DNA from: Saprospiraceae bacterium
Lineage (GTDB): Bacteria > Bacteroidota > Bacteroidia > Chitinophagales > Saprospiraceae
Direction: 5' to 3'
NCBI GenBank assembly: GCA_020628645.1
Contig: JAHDES010000035.1
Span: 1 to 63,349, forward strand
DNA length: 63,349 nt
A program made the position numbers and the translations under genes. Within the stretch, counting starts at the first letter, position 1, and every line of letters begins with the position of its first letter. Positions 34,401 to 44,200 of this stretch are shown here, piece by piece. The notes beneath the pieces are model-generated. The model had not been told where the DNA came from and searched no databases. It saw only the letters and a list, made by a program, of their open reading frames with translations.

Positions 34401-35054
34401 TCCATTACTCCAAGAATAAGTATATGATCCTACACCGCCACTTGCTGTAGCACTTGCTGAACCATCATTACCTGAACAACTCGCATCAGTAGAACTAGCT
34501 GAAACAGATACGGTGCTACCTACTTGACCAATTACTACATCAACAGAATTGGCACATCCTTGAGAATCGGATACTGTTACAGAATACGTTCCTGGGCAAA
34601 GACCAGTAGCAATAGGTGAAGTTTGACCATCACTCCACTGATAAGAATAAGGAGGAACACCTAACATTGCCATAGGATCTGCTGTACCATTACATTCTCC
34701 ACAAGCAGCAGCAGTTGTTGCAGGCATTAACCATACACTTTCCGGAGATAATTCTACAGTAACGGAAGCTGTTGCAGTTGCACCAGTCGCATCTGTAGCT
34801 GTAACAGAATAAGATCCAGCAGCTAAATTATAGGCTACTACAAAATTTTGACCATCACTCCATTCGTAAGTGAGGGGTTCTACACCACCAGATTGAGACT
34901 CTACATAAGCAGTACCATCAGAACTGATTTCACAGGTAGCTGCTGAAGACCCTAAAGTGATCTGGAATTGTGCCTGTGAGGTGAAGGAAAAAAGAAAAAG
35001 GAAAGACAAACAAGAAAAAAGGGTCTTTCTACAAATCGAGTAACTTTTTTTCAT
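31434..35054 (-). CDS. giant T9SS-secreted SprB-repeat protein with SdrD-B-like domain
   Basis: 1206 residues. The signal peptide ends near TSQAQ. About five SprB repeats (GG--PYTY-WSNG-T-S-I--L--GTYSVTVTD--GC) occupy residues 40-400. Next come three tandem copies of a 104-residue domain (ISTDD-T-ICVDGTGDPIDV ... CLIWYLTW ... GNNA-DL-GC-ALSNAI). A sixth SprB repeat is followed by an SdrD-B-like domain (NIGNYVWFDNNENCQQD). Then comes an IEYLW/RCARRAGC domain shared with the other giant protein, and a fibronectin-like segment (VDFNATPAADGQVTIDW). The last ~75 residues are a type A T9SS sorting domain (FSVYPNPAQDVINLENI ... MMKVTKLK). It is probably a surface or gliding-type adhesin. An ABC of cleavage and anchoring enzymes is not local. 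Confidence 0.9.
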   Translation of the reverse strand: MKKSYSICRKTLFSCLSFLFLFSFTSQAQFQITLGSSAATCEISSDGTAYVESQSGGVEPLTYEWSDGQNFVVAYNLAAGSYSVTATDATGATATASVTVELSPESVWLMPATTAAACGECNGTADPMAMLGVPPYSYQWSDGQTSPIATGLCPGTYSVTVSDSQGCANSVDVVIGQVGSTVSVSASSTDASCSGNDGSASATASGGVGSYTYSWSNGATSSSISGLGAGTYSVTATDADGCTASTSVTVNSPAAPSVSVSTSNATCGEANGSASATASGGQAPYTYAWSNGATSSSISGLGAGTYSVTVTDAAGCVSSASGTVSDEGGNISVSVSTTNADCGADNGSATATASSGTAPYTYLWSNGATSESISDLGIGTYSVTVTDASGCTGEASGTVEGTDAPTAGTISTDDETDICIMDGTPDPITVDVTGASGESFAWVITDLNANIVALPPGPTFDLENGSPGSCLIWYVVYDGVLGGAEIGNNASDLTGCFALSNSIQVNRNQADAAEISTDDPTEICVDGTGDPIDVTVTGGFGDNSAWVITDDAGNILALPAGPPFDLDGAGPGVCLIWYLTWSGDLSGAEVGNNAADLAGCYALSNAITVTRTAVEAAEISTDDPTDICVDGTGDPIDVAVSGGTGENSAWVITDDAGNILALPAGPPFDLDGAGPGVCLIWYLTWSGDLSGAEVGNNASDLDGCYALSNAITVNRNTPPTVSISSTDISECGATDGALSASVDGGSGNYSYAWSNGSSSADNDNLGEGTYAVTVTDNDSGCTAEASASLDDGGINIGNYVWFDNNENCQQDFFESGVAFVPVELYSAGPDGLFCTADDVLEGSSSTDADGFYLFECVDEGTYYVQFHALAVQPDYEYTCQNEGDDAEDSDVNDEGKTDPFTVSGSDDMTIDAGINPICNDLNFGGSICCDQEICPGEIPAEIGNETLPGGGGAATIEYLWLCTTNPSTAPGGSTWTPIADSNSASYQPGPVYQTKYFVRCARRAGCDQFIVESNVVKIKVISCGLMVDFNATPAADGQVTIDWTIEDDSQTNRYQVERSTDNTHFTVIATVNGEDAYDAEKNYSYTDTEAKIGRSFYRVKQIQSTGDYTFSNTEEVVMKLDNAQRFSVYPNPAQDVINLENIQSFDTDVTVEVLTNAGLVLETRVFAANTMTQKAISIDGYAAGTYFVRITYGAKDVEMMKVTKLK
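32929..33864 (-). repeat. three in-gene tandem copies, 312-bp period
   Basis: The word TTACTTAA (plus strand) starts homologous segments at 32929, 33241 and 33553, exactly 312 bases (104 codons) apart. The first two copies are nearly identical at DNA level and the third has diverged. The copies encode the CLIWY domain of the giant adhesin. Confidence 0.85.
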
Positions 35055-35535
35055 AGTTAAGGTTTTAAAAAAGTTTTAAATCGCTCCCTAACTGGGATTA
35101 ATATGCTGATAAAATAATATTACGGAATCATCAGATTACTCATGCAATGAGAGTAAAAAGATGGCTTTTTACAAACTAAAAAAATACAACTTGTAATTAT
35201 CCAATAGATAATACAAAAAAGTTGAACCTATGACCTTAAGTGTTTCGTGAACGGTTGATGGAATGGAAAATCACTCAAATTTACTCAAGTACTCTACTTT
35301 GTCTAATTGATGGGAAGGATATGTTAAAATACATAATCCTCATTTGAAAGGCTTAATTACAGTTTGAAAGACAATACAAAATAAAGTATTTTTAAGCAAA
35401 ATTGCAAAAAATCATTGTACTTGTTTTGAGACGACAAGTTTGTACTAAGTCACATTTTAACAAAAAATGATTATTCAGCAAGTTTGAGCTTCACAAATAT
35501 ACATAACTTTCTTTTTCTTATTTGTTAAATTTCTA
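35055..35535. other. AT-rich region upstream of the first giant adhesin gene
   Basis: No gene seen. It must carry the adhesin promoter. A possible -7 box (minus TATATTTG) lies far upstream at 35492-35499, which would imply a leader of more than 400 bases. Nearer boxes are not convincing. Confidence 0.4.
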
Positions 35536-36564
35536 CTAATTTTTTACTTTTTGTAGTTGTTCTGCGAAATATACCTGATTTAGGGTACGTGTTAGATTAT
35601 GCTTAGGATAATCAATGCGATAATACTGATCGCCTTTTAAAAAATCAGTCAAAAAGCGAATCGCTTGAATTATCGTCACAACAAGTCCAGCCTTTCTGAA
35701 AATTTCATACGATAATTTATTTTTATATGTTTCTTGAATGGCATCACAAACTGCAAAAAAATGCTCATTTATAAATTGAATCTTTTGAAGGTCTGCTTCG
35801 TCTTCTGTTTGGGTGGAACAATAAGAACGAATCATGTCCCCTACATCCATCCATAAATTACTTTTTAGAACAGTATCCCAATCAATTACTGCCTTTACTT
35901 GATGACTGGTTTTACAAAATAAAAGGTTAGAAATCTTAGGATCACCATGTATCAGCATGGGAGCAGTCAATAATTGATTAAACGATTCTACTTCTGAAAT
36001 ATACGTATCTATTTTTTGGATTATATTATTACAAAGGTGAAGGCGATTTTCCTTGTCTAACTTTATAGCTTTTTTAAATTCTTGCAGGCGAAAATGAGTA
36101 TCATGGAAATGTGGAATAATGGTATGAATTCTTTCAGACGGAATAGCATTAATAGATTGATTAAATAAAGCAAATGCCTCTGCTGCTTGATGAGCCTGAT
36201 CACTAGATTGTACACGATGAATCGTATTGGTGTTTTGAATATATTGAAAAACCCGCCAAAAGCTATTTTCGAGCTTTAAATAGGATGTGCCTTTTTTCGT
36301 TTTAACTACCTTTAAAGCTTCATAAGGATAATCATTTTTAGATAAAATTTCTGCAATAGATTCAATGTTTGCCATCAACAAGCTTGGGGTGGTAAATATG
36401 GTTGTATTGATCTGTTGTAGGACATAAATTCCACTTGAAATCTCTAGTCGAAACGATTGATTAATTAATCCATCTTTTATAGGTATTACATGTATATTTT
36501 CGATTTGTTTTGGAAAATAAAGTTTTATCACTTTTGCGATAATTGGACTAATTTCTGTATTCAT
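35536..36564 (-). CDS. aminoglycoside phosphotransferase (APH)/choline-kinase-like protein
   Basis: 342 residues. DGLINQSFRLEISSGIYVLQ is the ATP loop of the family and LMIHGDPKISNLLF near residue 205 is Brenner's motif with catalytic Asp and Asn (the sequence reads MLIHGDPKISN). VIDWDTVLKSNLWMDVGDMI carries the metal-binding Asp. Related Bacteroidota proteins are annotated as sugar or homoserine kinases, and antibiotic resistance is not implied. A divergent promoter pair separates it from the aminotransferase. Confidence 0.85.
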   Translation of the reverse strand: MNTEISPIIAKVIKLYFPKQIENIHVIPIKDGLINQSFRLEISSGIYVLQQINTTIFTTPSLLMANIESIAEILSKNDYPYEALKVVKTKKGTSYLKLENSFWRVFQYIQNTNTIHRVQSSDQAHQAAEAFALFNQSINAIPSERIHTIIPHFHDTHFRLQEFKKAIKLDKENRLHLCNNIIQKIDTYISEVESFNQLLTAPMLIHGDPKISNLLFCKTSHQVKAVIDWDTVLKSNLWMDVGDMIRSYCSTQTEDEADLQKIQFINEHFFAVCDAIQETYKNKLSYEIFRKAGLVVTIIQAIRFLTDFLKGDQYYRIDYPKHNLTRTLNQVYFAEQLQKVKN

Positions 36565-36632
36565 AAATTACGTGATATTGGTGGAACTTTTTAGCAAAAA
36601 ATATAATTATTATCAATATAAAATTATCCATG

Positions 36633-36640
36633 CAAAAGTA
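36633..36640 (-). promoter_or_regulatory. -7 element for the APH-like gene
   Basis: Minus-strand TACTTTTG matches TAnnTTTG, placing the start near 36626, about 60 bases before the ATG. No clear TTG at -33. Confidence 0.45.
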
Positions 36641-36663
36641 AAGAAGAATTAAAGGCTATTTTC

Positions 36664-36671
36664 TACTTTTG
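36664..36671 (+). promoter_or_regulatory. -7 element for the aminotransferase gene
   Basis: TACTTTTG on the plus strand, within the palindrome CTACTTTTGTAG, faces away from the identical box on the other strand 23 bases to the left. Confidence 0.45.
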
Positions 36672-36794
36672 TAGCTGTAACATCCCATAAAACTAATCGT
36701 TTCTTCTTTTTGGAAGATTGAAAGATGCTTCTAACCAAATATATTATAACCAACTCCTGTTTTGCTTTCTTTCATTTAACTAAAAAAATCTAAC

Positions 36795-38006
36795 ATGTCT
36801 GTAACTACTTCGACACCTCAACTCTCTGAACGAATTTTGCGTATGCAAGAGTCTGCTACGATCAAAATGGCTCAAATGGCAAGAGATTTACGTGCCAAGG
36901 GAAATGACGTTATTAGTTTAAGTCTAGGAGAACCAGATTTTGATACACCCGACCACATTAAAGCAGCAGCAGCTCAAGCTTTAAATGATGGTTTTACTAA
37001 ATATACGCCAGTTCCAGGCTTAATGGAATTGAGAGAAGCAATTTGTACGAAATTCAAACGGGATAATGATTTGGATTTCGACGTGAATCAAATTGTAGTA
37101 TCGAATGGAGCAAAGCAATCCATTGCGAATCTTTGTTTGACACTATTAAATGATGGTGATGAAGTTATCATTTTTGCACCTTACTGGGTTTCTTACTTCG
37201 AGATTGTACGTTTGGGTGGCGGAGTTCCCGTGGTATTAAAATCTGGAATTGAGCAAGATTTTAAAGTAACACCACAACAAGTAGCAGATGCAATTACCGA
37301 TCGAACTAAATTAGTCTTATTTTCTTCTCCTTGTAATCCAACGGGATCTGTTTATACCAAAGAAGATTTAGAAGCCATCGTTGAAGTGATTCGTCCACAT
37401 GAGCAAATTCATGTAATTTCAGATGAAATTTATGAATACATTAATTTTACAGGCAAACATGTAAGTATAGGTGCGATGCCAGGGATGCGTGATCGTACAA
37501 TTACGGTGAATGGCTTTTCAAAAGGATTTGCGATGACGGGCTGGCGTTTGGGTTATATCGGTGCTCCAACTTGGATAGCAAAGGCTTGTGCTAAAATGCA
37601 AGGACAGTTTACCTCTGGAGCAACTGCCTTTGGTCAAAAAGCAGCTGCTCATGCCTTGCTTTCGGATATGACCCCCACTTATGAAATGCGGGAAGCCTTT
37701 TTAAAACGAAGAGAATTGGTGAAAGAAGGATTAGGAGCTATTCCAGGTTTTAAAATCAATAATCCACAAGGCGCATTTTATATTTTTCCAGATATTAGTG
37801 CGTATTTTGGAACTTCGGATGGAACGAATACGATCAATAATGCGAATGACTTTGCAGAATACTTATTGATGAATGCCCATGTAGCGATTGTATCAGGTTC
37901 GGCTTTTGGTGCGGATAATTGTTTCCGTTTATCGTATGCTGCTTCCGAAGAACAACTGACAGAAGCCATTCGAAGAATTGCAGAATGTGTTGGAAAATTG
38001 AAGTAA
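36795..38006 (+). CDS. aspC: class I PLP-dependent aspartate aminotransferase (subgroup I-beta type)
   Basis: 403 residues. SLSLGEPDFDTPDHIK, KYTPVPGLMELREAI, NGAKQSIAN, SSPCNPTGSVY, ISDEIYEYINF (Asp210 contacts the PLP ring N) and NGFSKGFAMTGWRLGY (Lys243 binds PLP) are the class I landmarks. FRLSYAASEEQL near the C-terminus supplies the substrate carboxylate Arg. It transfers amino groups between aspartate and 2-oxoglutarate, possibly with broader specificity. A clean terminator follows. Confidence 0.92.
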   Translation: MSVTTSTPQLSERILRMQESATIKMAQMARDLRAKGNDVISLSLGEPDFDTPDHIKAAAAQALNDGFTKYTPVPGLMELREAICTKFKRDNDLDFDVNQIVVSNGAKQSIANLCLTLLNDGDEVIIFAPYWVSYFEIVRLGGGVPVVLKSGIEQDFKVTPQQVADAITDRTKLVLFSSPCNPTGSVYTKEDLEAIVEVIRPHEQIHVISDEIYEYINFTGKHVSIGAMPGMRDRTITVNGFSKGFAMTGWRLGYIGAPTWIAKACAKMQGQFTSGATAFGQKAAAHALLSDMTPTYEMREAFLKRRELVKEGLGAIPGFKINNPQGAFYIFPDISAYFGTSDGTNTINNANDFAEYLLMNAHVAIVSGSAFGADNCFRLSYAASEEQLTEAIRRIAECVGKLK

Positions 38007-38059
38007 TCAAAAAATACATTAAGATAAACTAATAGATCCTTTTCACACACTATTAGGGA

Positions 38060-38094
38060 AGTCATCTCGTTTAATTATGAGATGACTTTTTTAA
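38060..38094 (+). terminator. rho-independent terminator after the aminotransferase
   Basis: AAGTCATCTC and GAGATGACTT form a perfect 10-bp stem around a 10-base loop, followed by TTTT. Confidence 0.85.
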
Positions 38095-38175
38095 TACCAC
38101 GAATGTACGAATGGCTGCCCGCAATAGCCTTTCTTTTCGAATTTCTTATTTAGCATCTTTTTTAGCGAATTTTAT

Positions 38176-39072
38176 ATGAAAACAATCCTACTAGTCTTAT
38201 CTCTTTTTATCGTTCTTTCTGCTAATGCGACCCATATTTTTGTTGAATTTTATGATAGTGATGCCAATGGTGAAATTCGATTCTCCTATGGCTATTTTGA
38301 ACGCCCCAACGGAAAAGGTATTCAAAAACAATTCTTAAGTCAGAAGAAAGAAAGGCTGAATAAAGTGAATTTAGATGATATGACCGCCTTTCTTCAACAA
38401 GAACTTACTCAAGAAAAAGGAGATATTTTACTCTTTTTTCATGCGATGTTGGGTAATCATCTACAAAGAAATTATGTCAAATTTTTAGATGATAAATTTA
38501 TACAGGATAAGAATGCCCCTTTTCAACATAGCATTTCTTTTATTTGGCATGTGCCTTCGTTGAATTATTTGAGTTGCCATGTAGGAACTAAGCAACTTGC
38601 TCAAAATTATCAAGTGGTTTTTGATGAAATCATAGGAATAATTCAAAACCAAAAAGAGCAGACTAATTTCCACCTCCTTTGTCATTCTATGGGACATCAA
38701 GTTTTTACGCATTTGATCCAAGCTCATCTTCCACAAACATCATCAAATCCATTATTTGAAAATTGCTTCTTTTTTGCAGCAGATTTAGATATGGATATTT
38801 TTGAACAAGGAAAGCCATTAGAATATTTTCCAAATGTAGTAGCAACTATTTATATTTTCCATCGAGAGGATGATCGTTTACTAAAAGCATCTTATAAACG
38901 CCATAAAACAGATCGATTAGGACGAATTGGCAATCAATACCATAATCCGAATCCTATATTGCATTTTATCAACGCGAAAAATTATAAAACGAATAGTCTA
39001 TCGGCGGCTTTGACTAAGCATACCTATTTTATGTCAGAAGAGATGGTAAGGTTTATCCAAGAAAAAATATAG
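38176..39072 (+). CDS. secreted alpha/beta-hydrolase (DUF900-like)
   Basis: 298 residues with a signal peptide ending near LSANA. GDILLFFHAMLGN precedes a long insertion, then HLLCHSMGHQVFTHL provides the nucleophile Ser in the elbow H-S-M-G. FFFAADLDMD offers the acid Asp and a His near the end (KHTYFM) could complete the triad. The order and the CHSMG elbow fit DUF900-type hydrolases. The substrate is unknown. Confidence 0.72.
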   Translation: MKTILLVLSLFIVLSANATHIFVEFYDSDANGEIRFSYGYFERPNGKGIQKQFLSQKKERLNKVNLDDMTAFLQQELTQEKGDILLFFHAMLGNHLQRNYVKFLDDKFIQDKNAPFQHSISFIWHVPSLNYLSCHVGTKQLAQNYQVVFDEIIGIIQNQKEQTNFHLLCHSMGHQVFTHLIQAHLPQTSSNPLFENCFFFAADLDMDIFEQGKPLEYFPNVVATIYIFHREDDRLLKASYKRHKTDRLGRIGNQYHNPNPILHFINAKNYKTNSLSAALTKHTYFMSEEMVRFIQEKI

Positions 39073-39082
39073 ATACTTCGTT

Positions 39083-39703
39083 TTACTCCATTCGATCAAA
39101 CACCCATAATTCATTATTCTCATCACGAAACGCCACTACACCAAATTCGGCATTGATGTTAAGTTCAGAGTAGGAATGAAAATCACCTTGCACAATATCA
39201 CTTCCTATCGCTGAAAAGACACCAAAAAAAGTTGTATTATTTAATTGTATAGCAGCTCTTAATACAACAAAAGAAGTCGCTTGCGGCATCCCATCGACAA
39301 ACCGAATCATATTAAGGGTCGTTCCAGCATCAGGGTTATTCACTTCTGTTAACGTACTAATTAGAGTGGTGGAAACACTTGCATCGTCGCCAAGATATTG
39401 TGCTGTTCCAAGCAAATCCAACTTAAAATTCTCATTTTCTGGATCGATTAGTTCTATATGAATCTGGTCTGCGTTGTATGTATTATTTTTATTGGAATGT
39501 ATAATTGGAGCATCATTTAATTTAAGGTTTAACTTTTTCTCTTCTCCTAATTCATTGGTATAAACTAAAGTATTTGCCTCGAAATAAAACATAGGCAAAA
39601 AACTTTTGACTTCTTCGATCATTAAATCAGGGAGGACTACTTGTTCTTTGTTACAAGCTACCATAAGAATCGTTAGCAATAGTCCAAATATTATTTTTTT
39701 CAT
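39083..39703 (-). CDS. lipoprotein of unknown function
   Basis: About 206 residues from MKKIIFGLLLTILMVACNK, whose lipobox MVAC fixes the start. An ATG 17 codons upstream would spoil the signal. The body is beta-rich with no motif I recognise (VYTNELGEEKKLNLKLND, ELNINAEFGVVAFRDENNE). It is convergent with the hydrolase gene, 10 bases apart. Confidence 0.6.
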   Translation of the reverse strand: MKKIIFGLLLTILMVACNKEQVVLPDLMIEEVKSFLPMFYFEANTLVYTNELGEEKKLNLKLNDAPIIHSNKNNTYNADQIHIELIDPENENFKLDLLGTAQYLGDDASVSTTLISTLTEVNNPDAGTTLNMIRFVDGMPQATSFVVLRAAIQLNNTTFFGVFSAIGSDIVQGDFHSYSELNINAEFGVVAFRDENNELWVFDRME

Positions 39704-39815
39704 CTTGATATTTTTTATTATTTGGTGTAAGTTATTCTTTAATAGCATATACATATAACGCTTCTTCGTATATAAAATTATATTGAAAAAAATAATTATC
39801 TATCTCATAGAATAA

Positions 39816-41033
39816 TCAAAACGCCTCCGCTACAAAAAAGTAAACTGAAAATTGTCGTCCATCTACCGAAGAAAGTGGATCAAGTCCCCAAGCCACATCT
39901 AAGCGTAGATTAACCCGTTGCGGAAAACTCAATACATATCGTCCACCAACGCCTACTGCCCAACGAAAATCTTGAAAATTAAATGCACTGATACTTGGAT
40001 AAACTTTAGCAGTACTGGCAAACACCGTCATACCCAAACGTTTCCATACTTCCCAGGCTTTACAAGCTTTATCTTGCGGAAAAGGCAAGCGATACTCCAC
40101 TTCGAAGCCCATCATTTGTCGATCTCGATAGGTACCTTGATAATACCCCCGCATAAAATCCTTTCCACCAATGGTCGGATAACGGTATAGAGGAATATAG
40201 TCGCCATCAATGTTTCGATGATCCATAAAAATACGTACGCCTAGTACTTGATCTTTGAAGGTATTCCAATATTTACGGGCATCCAAACGCCATAAATCAT
40301 AATGATATTCACTACCTAAAAAATTGCGATGAAGAACGGATTGTAATTGTATAAATGTTCCTTTCAATGGATTGGAGGAATTTTTACGCGAATCATACAC
40401 CAAACCAAGTCCTAAACCTGATATAGTTCCATCCACAGGAACTTCACCAATTTCGTTAGGCGACAAAACCGTTCTATTTTCAAAAGGAGTTGTATTCCAC
40501 GCTTTTTCAAAGTTATACACAAAACCACCATACAATTGTTGATAAATACGACGATAAGCTGTAAAATTAATTTCTGCTCGATTCAAACTAATATCCAAAA
40601 AATTTGTCGTTTCTTGAACGCCTTCTTCGGTGGTTGCTCGAACCAATGCCAAGGCATCATTTCCCAAACCATAATGTCGGTCTATATCACTTTTATAATC
40701 TATTTTACCAATGAGAAGATGTTGTTCGTTGGGCGTGGCGATAAACCAATCCATATATTGATAGGATTGCTTTTTGGTAGTAAAAATGGTCGCAAAATTA
40801 ATATTGGACATTCGAACCAGTGTATCACCTTTCGCTAAATCAAAAAAAACGCCTCCAATGACACCAATTGTAAAACCCGTTTCAGGAGAGTAAGCCGTGG
40901 CAGGTAATAATATGTACTTGTTTTTACGTTTTTCTGTTAAGGACTCTTGCGCTGAAAGATTAGAAGAACTTAGGAGTAAACTACTGATAACAAGTAAAAT
41001 TGAAGTAATAAGCGTGGATTGTCCTGAGATCAT
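39816..41033 (-). CDS. Omp85/BamA-TamA-family outer-membrane barrel without POTRA domains
   Basis: 405 residues. The signal peptide ends near LSAQE. The 16-strand-type barrel shows YSPETGFTIGVIGG at the start, YDSRKNSSNPLKGTFIQL in the middle, the loop-6 region GGKDFMRGYYQGTYRDR near residue 305 and the EVEYRLPF strand. The final residues end in Phe. POTRA domains are absent, as in the Bacteroidota surface-antigen relatives. It could insert or secrete outer-membrane proteins, but the role of such POTRA-less forms is unclear. Confidence 0.82.
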   Translation of the reverse strand: MISGQSTLITSILLVISSLLLSSSNLSAQESLTEKRKNKYILLPATAYSPETGFTIGVIGGVFFDLAKGDTLVRMSNINFATIFTTKKQSYQYMDWFIATPNEQHLLIGKIDYKSDIDRHYGLGNDALALVRATTEEGVQETTNFLDISLNRAEINFTAYRRIYQQLYGGFVYNFEKAWNTTPFENRTVLSPNEIGEVPVDGTISGLGLGLVYDSRKNSSNPLKGTFIQLQSVLHRNFLGSEYHYDLWRLDARKYWNTFKDQVLGVRIFMDHRNIDGDYIPLYRYPTIGGKDFMRGYYQGTYRDRQMMGFEVEYRLPFPQDKACKAWEVWKRLGMTVFASTAKVYPSISAFNFQDFRWAVGVGGRYVLSFPQRVNLRLDVAWGLDPLSSVDGRQFSVYFFVAEAF

Positions 41034-41273
41034 AGATAACTATTAAATATCCCTTTTAATGAATATAGTCAAAGCAACCTAAAAGTAGTGAATTCGTTCT
41101 TTATAGTACGAGAGATTATATTATATTGTTGTCTTAAACTATATAAGTGTGAGCTTGCTATCATATTAAGATAAAATTAACGATCTAGATTGTGTAATTC
41201 AATGATACATCGCATCATAAGTTAACAATAGCAATTATACTTTTAGCTTAAAAAAACTTAAATCAACCCATAA

Positions 41274-44200
41274 ATGAAACTCATAAAACGATTTTTTCTG
41301 TTTGTTTTTGTTCTTTTATTCCTTTTAGTAGTCGCTGCAGTAGCGATCCCTTATTTCTATAAAGATGAAATAATCGCTCTTGTAAAAGAGGAAGCCAATA
41401 AACAGGTCAATGCAAAAGTTGACTTTCAAGATGTGAACCTATCTATCTTATGGTCTTTTCCTGATTTCACCCTTGGGCTTGAAGAACTAACAGTAGATGG
41501 CGTTGATGAATTTGAAGGCGTTCGATTGGCAGAAATAGATAATTTCAATCTTACACTTGATTTGTATTCTGTGATTAATAGTGACCAACCTCTCGCCATA
41601 AAATCGGTCAATTTAATCCGTCCAAATCTTAATATTCAAGTCCTTCCTTCTGGAAAAGCGAATTACGATATTGCGAAAGTGACAGAAACCGTCATGGAAG
41701 AAGAAGATATTAATAGCGAAGAGGATGTCATGATCTTTTTATTGGATCGTTATTCTATCAAAGATGGACAACTGATTTATAATGATCGGGCGGGTGCAAC
41801 CTATGTGAAAATAGAAGACCTCAATCATATAGGAAAAGGGGATTTCACCTCTACGGTTTATGATTTAGATACTGAAACGAGCATGAACAAATTAACCGCT
41901 CGCTATGATGGAATCACTTATCTCAGCAAAGCAAAAACAAGTCTAGATGCGATCTTCAATATTGATTTATCACAAAATAAATATACCCTTAAAGACAATG
42001 ATTTAAAAGTAAATGCTTTACAAGTCAAAGCAGATGGTTTTGTCCAATTATTAGACGATGCCATTGATATGGATCTGACTTATTCTGCGCCTTCTAATGA
42101 ATTTAAACACTTTTTATCCCTCATTCCAGGTGCTTATATTGAAGGATATGAAGATGTCAAAGCCAATGGAATTGTTAAATTAGATGGATTTGTAAAAGGT
42201 CGTTATCAAGGCAATAACTATCCAGCTTTCAAAGTGAATCTTGATTTAAAAAATGGTGATTTTAAATATCCTGATTTACCGATGGGCGTAGATAAGATAA
42301 ATACGGTTGTCAGTATTAATAGTCCATCTAGTAATTTGGATGCTATGACCATTGACATCCCTCAGTTTGCGATGAATTTAGCCCAAAATCCATTTGAGGC
42401 TACACTAAAATTAGCAACACCGATCAGTGATCCTGCAATTGATACCAAAGTAAAAGGAATTATTAATTTACAAGATTTTGCAAAAGCATTTCCAGTAGAA
42501 GGAGTCAAAGCAATGGAAGGATTAATTCGTGCAGATTTCGCTGTTAATACTAAAATGTCCCATATCGATCAAGCAGCTTACGACAAAGTGGATATGAGTG
42601 GCGATCTTCGCATTACAGACATGGATTATATTGCAACTGATATGCCGCCTGTCCGAATTAATGACTTACGTTTAGATTTTTCACCTCAGTATGTCAACAT
42701 GCCTACTTTTGATGCACAATTAGGAAAAAGTGATATCAAAGCGGATGGACGAATTGATAATATTTTAGCCTATATCGCTCCTGATAAAACCATGAAAGGC
42801 ACCTTCAAAGTTCGCTCCGCTAATTTTGATGCCAATGAATGGATGCCAGCAGAAGAAACGACAGAAACAGCAGCTCCCACAACTCCGTCAAGTGAAGAAA
42901 CAGCAGCTTCTGAAGAAGTATTTGATCGCTTTGATTTTACCTTAGATGCTAAAATTGGACGAATCATCTACGATGTATATGAAATAAAAGAAGCCGTAGC
43001 AAAAGGACATTTTACCCCTAGTAAATTATCTATCGACGAATACGCGCTCCAAATCGGAGATAGCGATATGAGTGGAAAAGGTACGATTACTAATGTTTGG
43101 AATTATCTTTTTGCCAATGAAACTTTAGGTGGTGATATTACTTTTGTTTCTAATTATATGGATTTAAATCAGTTTATGACCCCAACAGAAGACGCTGGTG
43201 CAAAACCCATCAAAAACGAAGAAGAAGCCCTCGAACCCATCCTCATTCCTGATAATATTAACATGAATATTGATGCTAATATCAAGGAATTAATCTATAC
43301 CAATATGGATTTAAAGGATATGAAAGGGCAACTCGTAGTTGCCAACGAACAAGTACGCATCGAAGACGCTAGTGCAAATACCTTAGGTGGTAATTTTGCC
43401 ATTGAGGGGGGGTATAATACACAAGATGCAGAAAAGCCCACCTTTGATTTAGCGTATACGCTAAAACGATTGGATGTACAAAAAGCCTTTAAAACGTTTA
43501 ACACCTTTCAGGCAGTTGCACCTATTGGAAAATTTATCGAAGGTCGATTTAATTCTACTTTAAAAATGAGTGGGGTATTAGGTCAAGATATGATGCCTGA
43601 TTTAAATACGCTTTCTGCTGATGGTTTTATGGAAACTCTTGATGCTGTTTTACGAAATTTCAAACCATTAGAAGCCGTTGGTAATCAATTGGATATGAAT
43701 TTCTTTAAAAGTATGAATCTCAAAAATTCTAAAAATAGATTTGAGATTAAAGATGGAGCGGTTATCGTACGAGACATCAAACAGTCCATCAAAGGAATTG
43801 ATATGGATATTGATGGTACACATGGTATTACGCAAGAAAGTATGGATTATAAAATTGCCGCTAAAATTCCTCGTAATTTATTGCAAAATAATGCAGTGGG
43901 GGCTGCTGCAAATAAAGGATTAGACTTCTTAAAATCCAAAGCTTCAGGTGCTGGTATAAATTTAGATGTAGGTGAGTTTGTCAATGTTCTAATCAATTTA
44001 ACAGGTTCTATTACAAATCCAAAAGTAAAATTCAATGTCTTGGGTACAGATGGAGAAACGCTTACTGTAAAAGATGTTGTGAATAATGTAAAAGATCAAG
44101 TGATTGATAGTCTGAATACCATCAAAGAGGAAAAAATTGAAGAAATCAAAGAAGATTTCTCTGCTAAAAAAGCAGAATTGACCAAAGAAATGAATGAACG

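Noticed and set aside
35536-36564. Aminoglycoside resistance gene
   Set aside because: The APH fold is shared by many sugar, choline and amino-acid kinases, and there is no mobile or resistance context.
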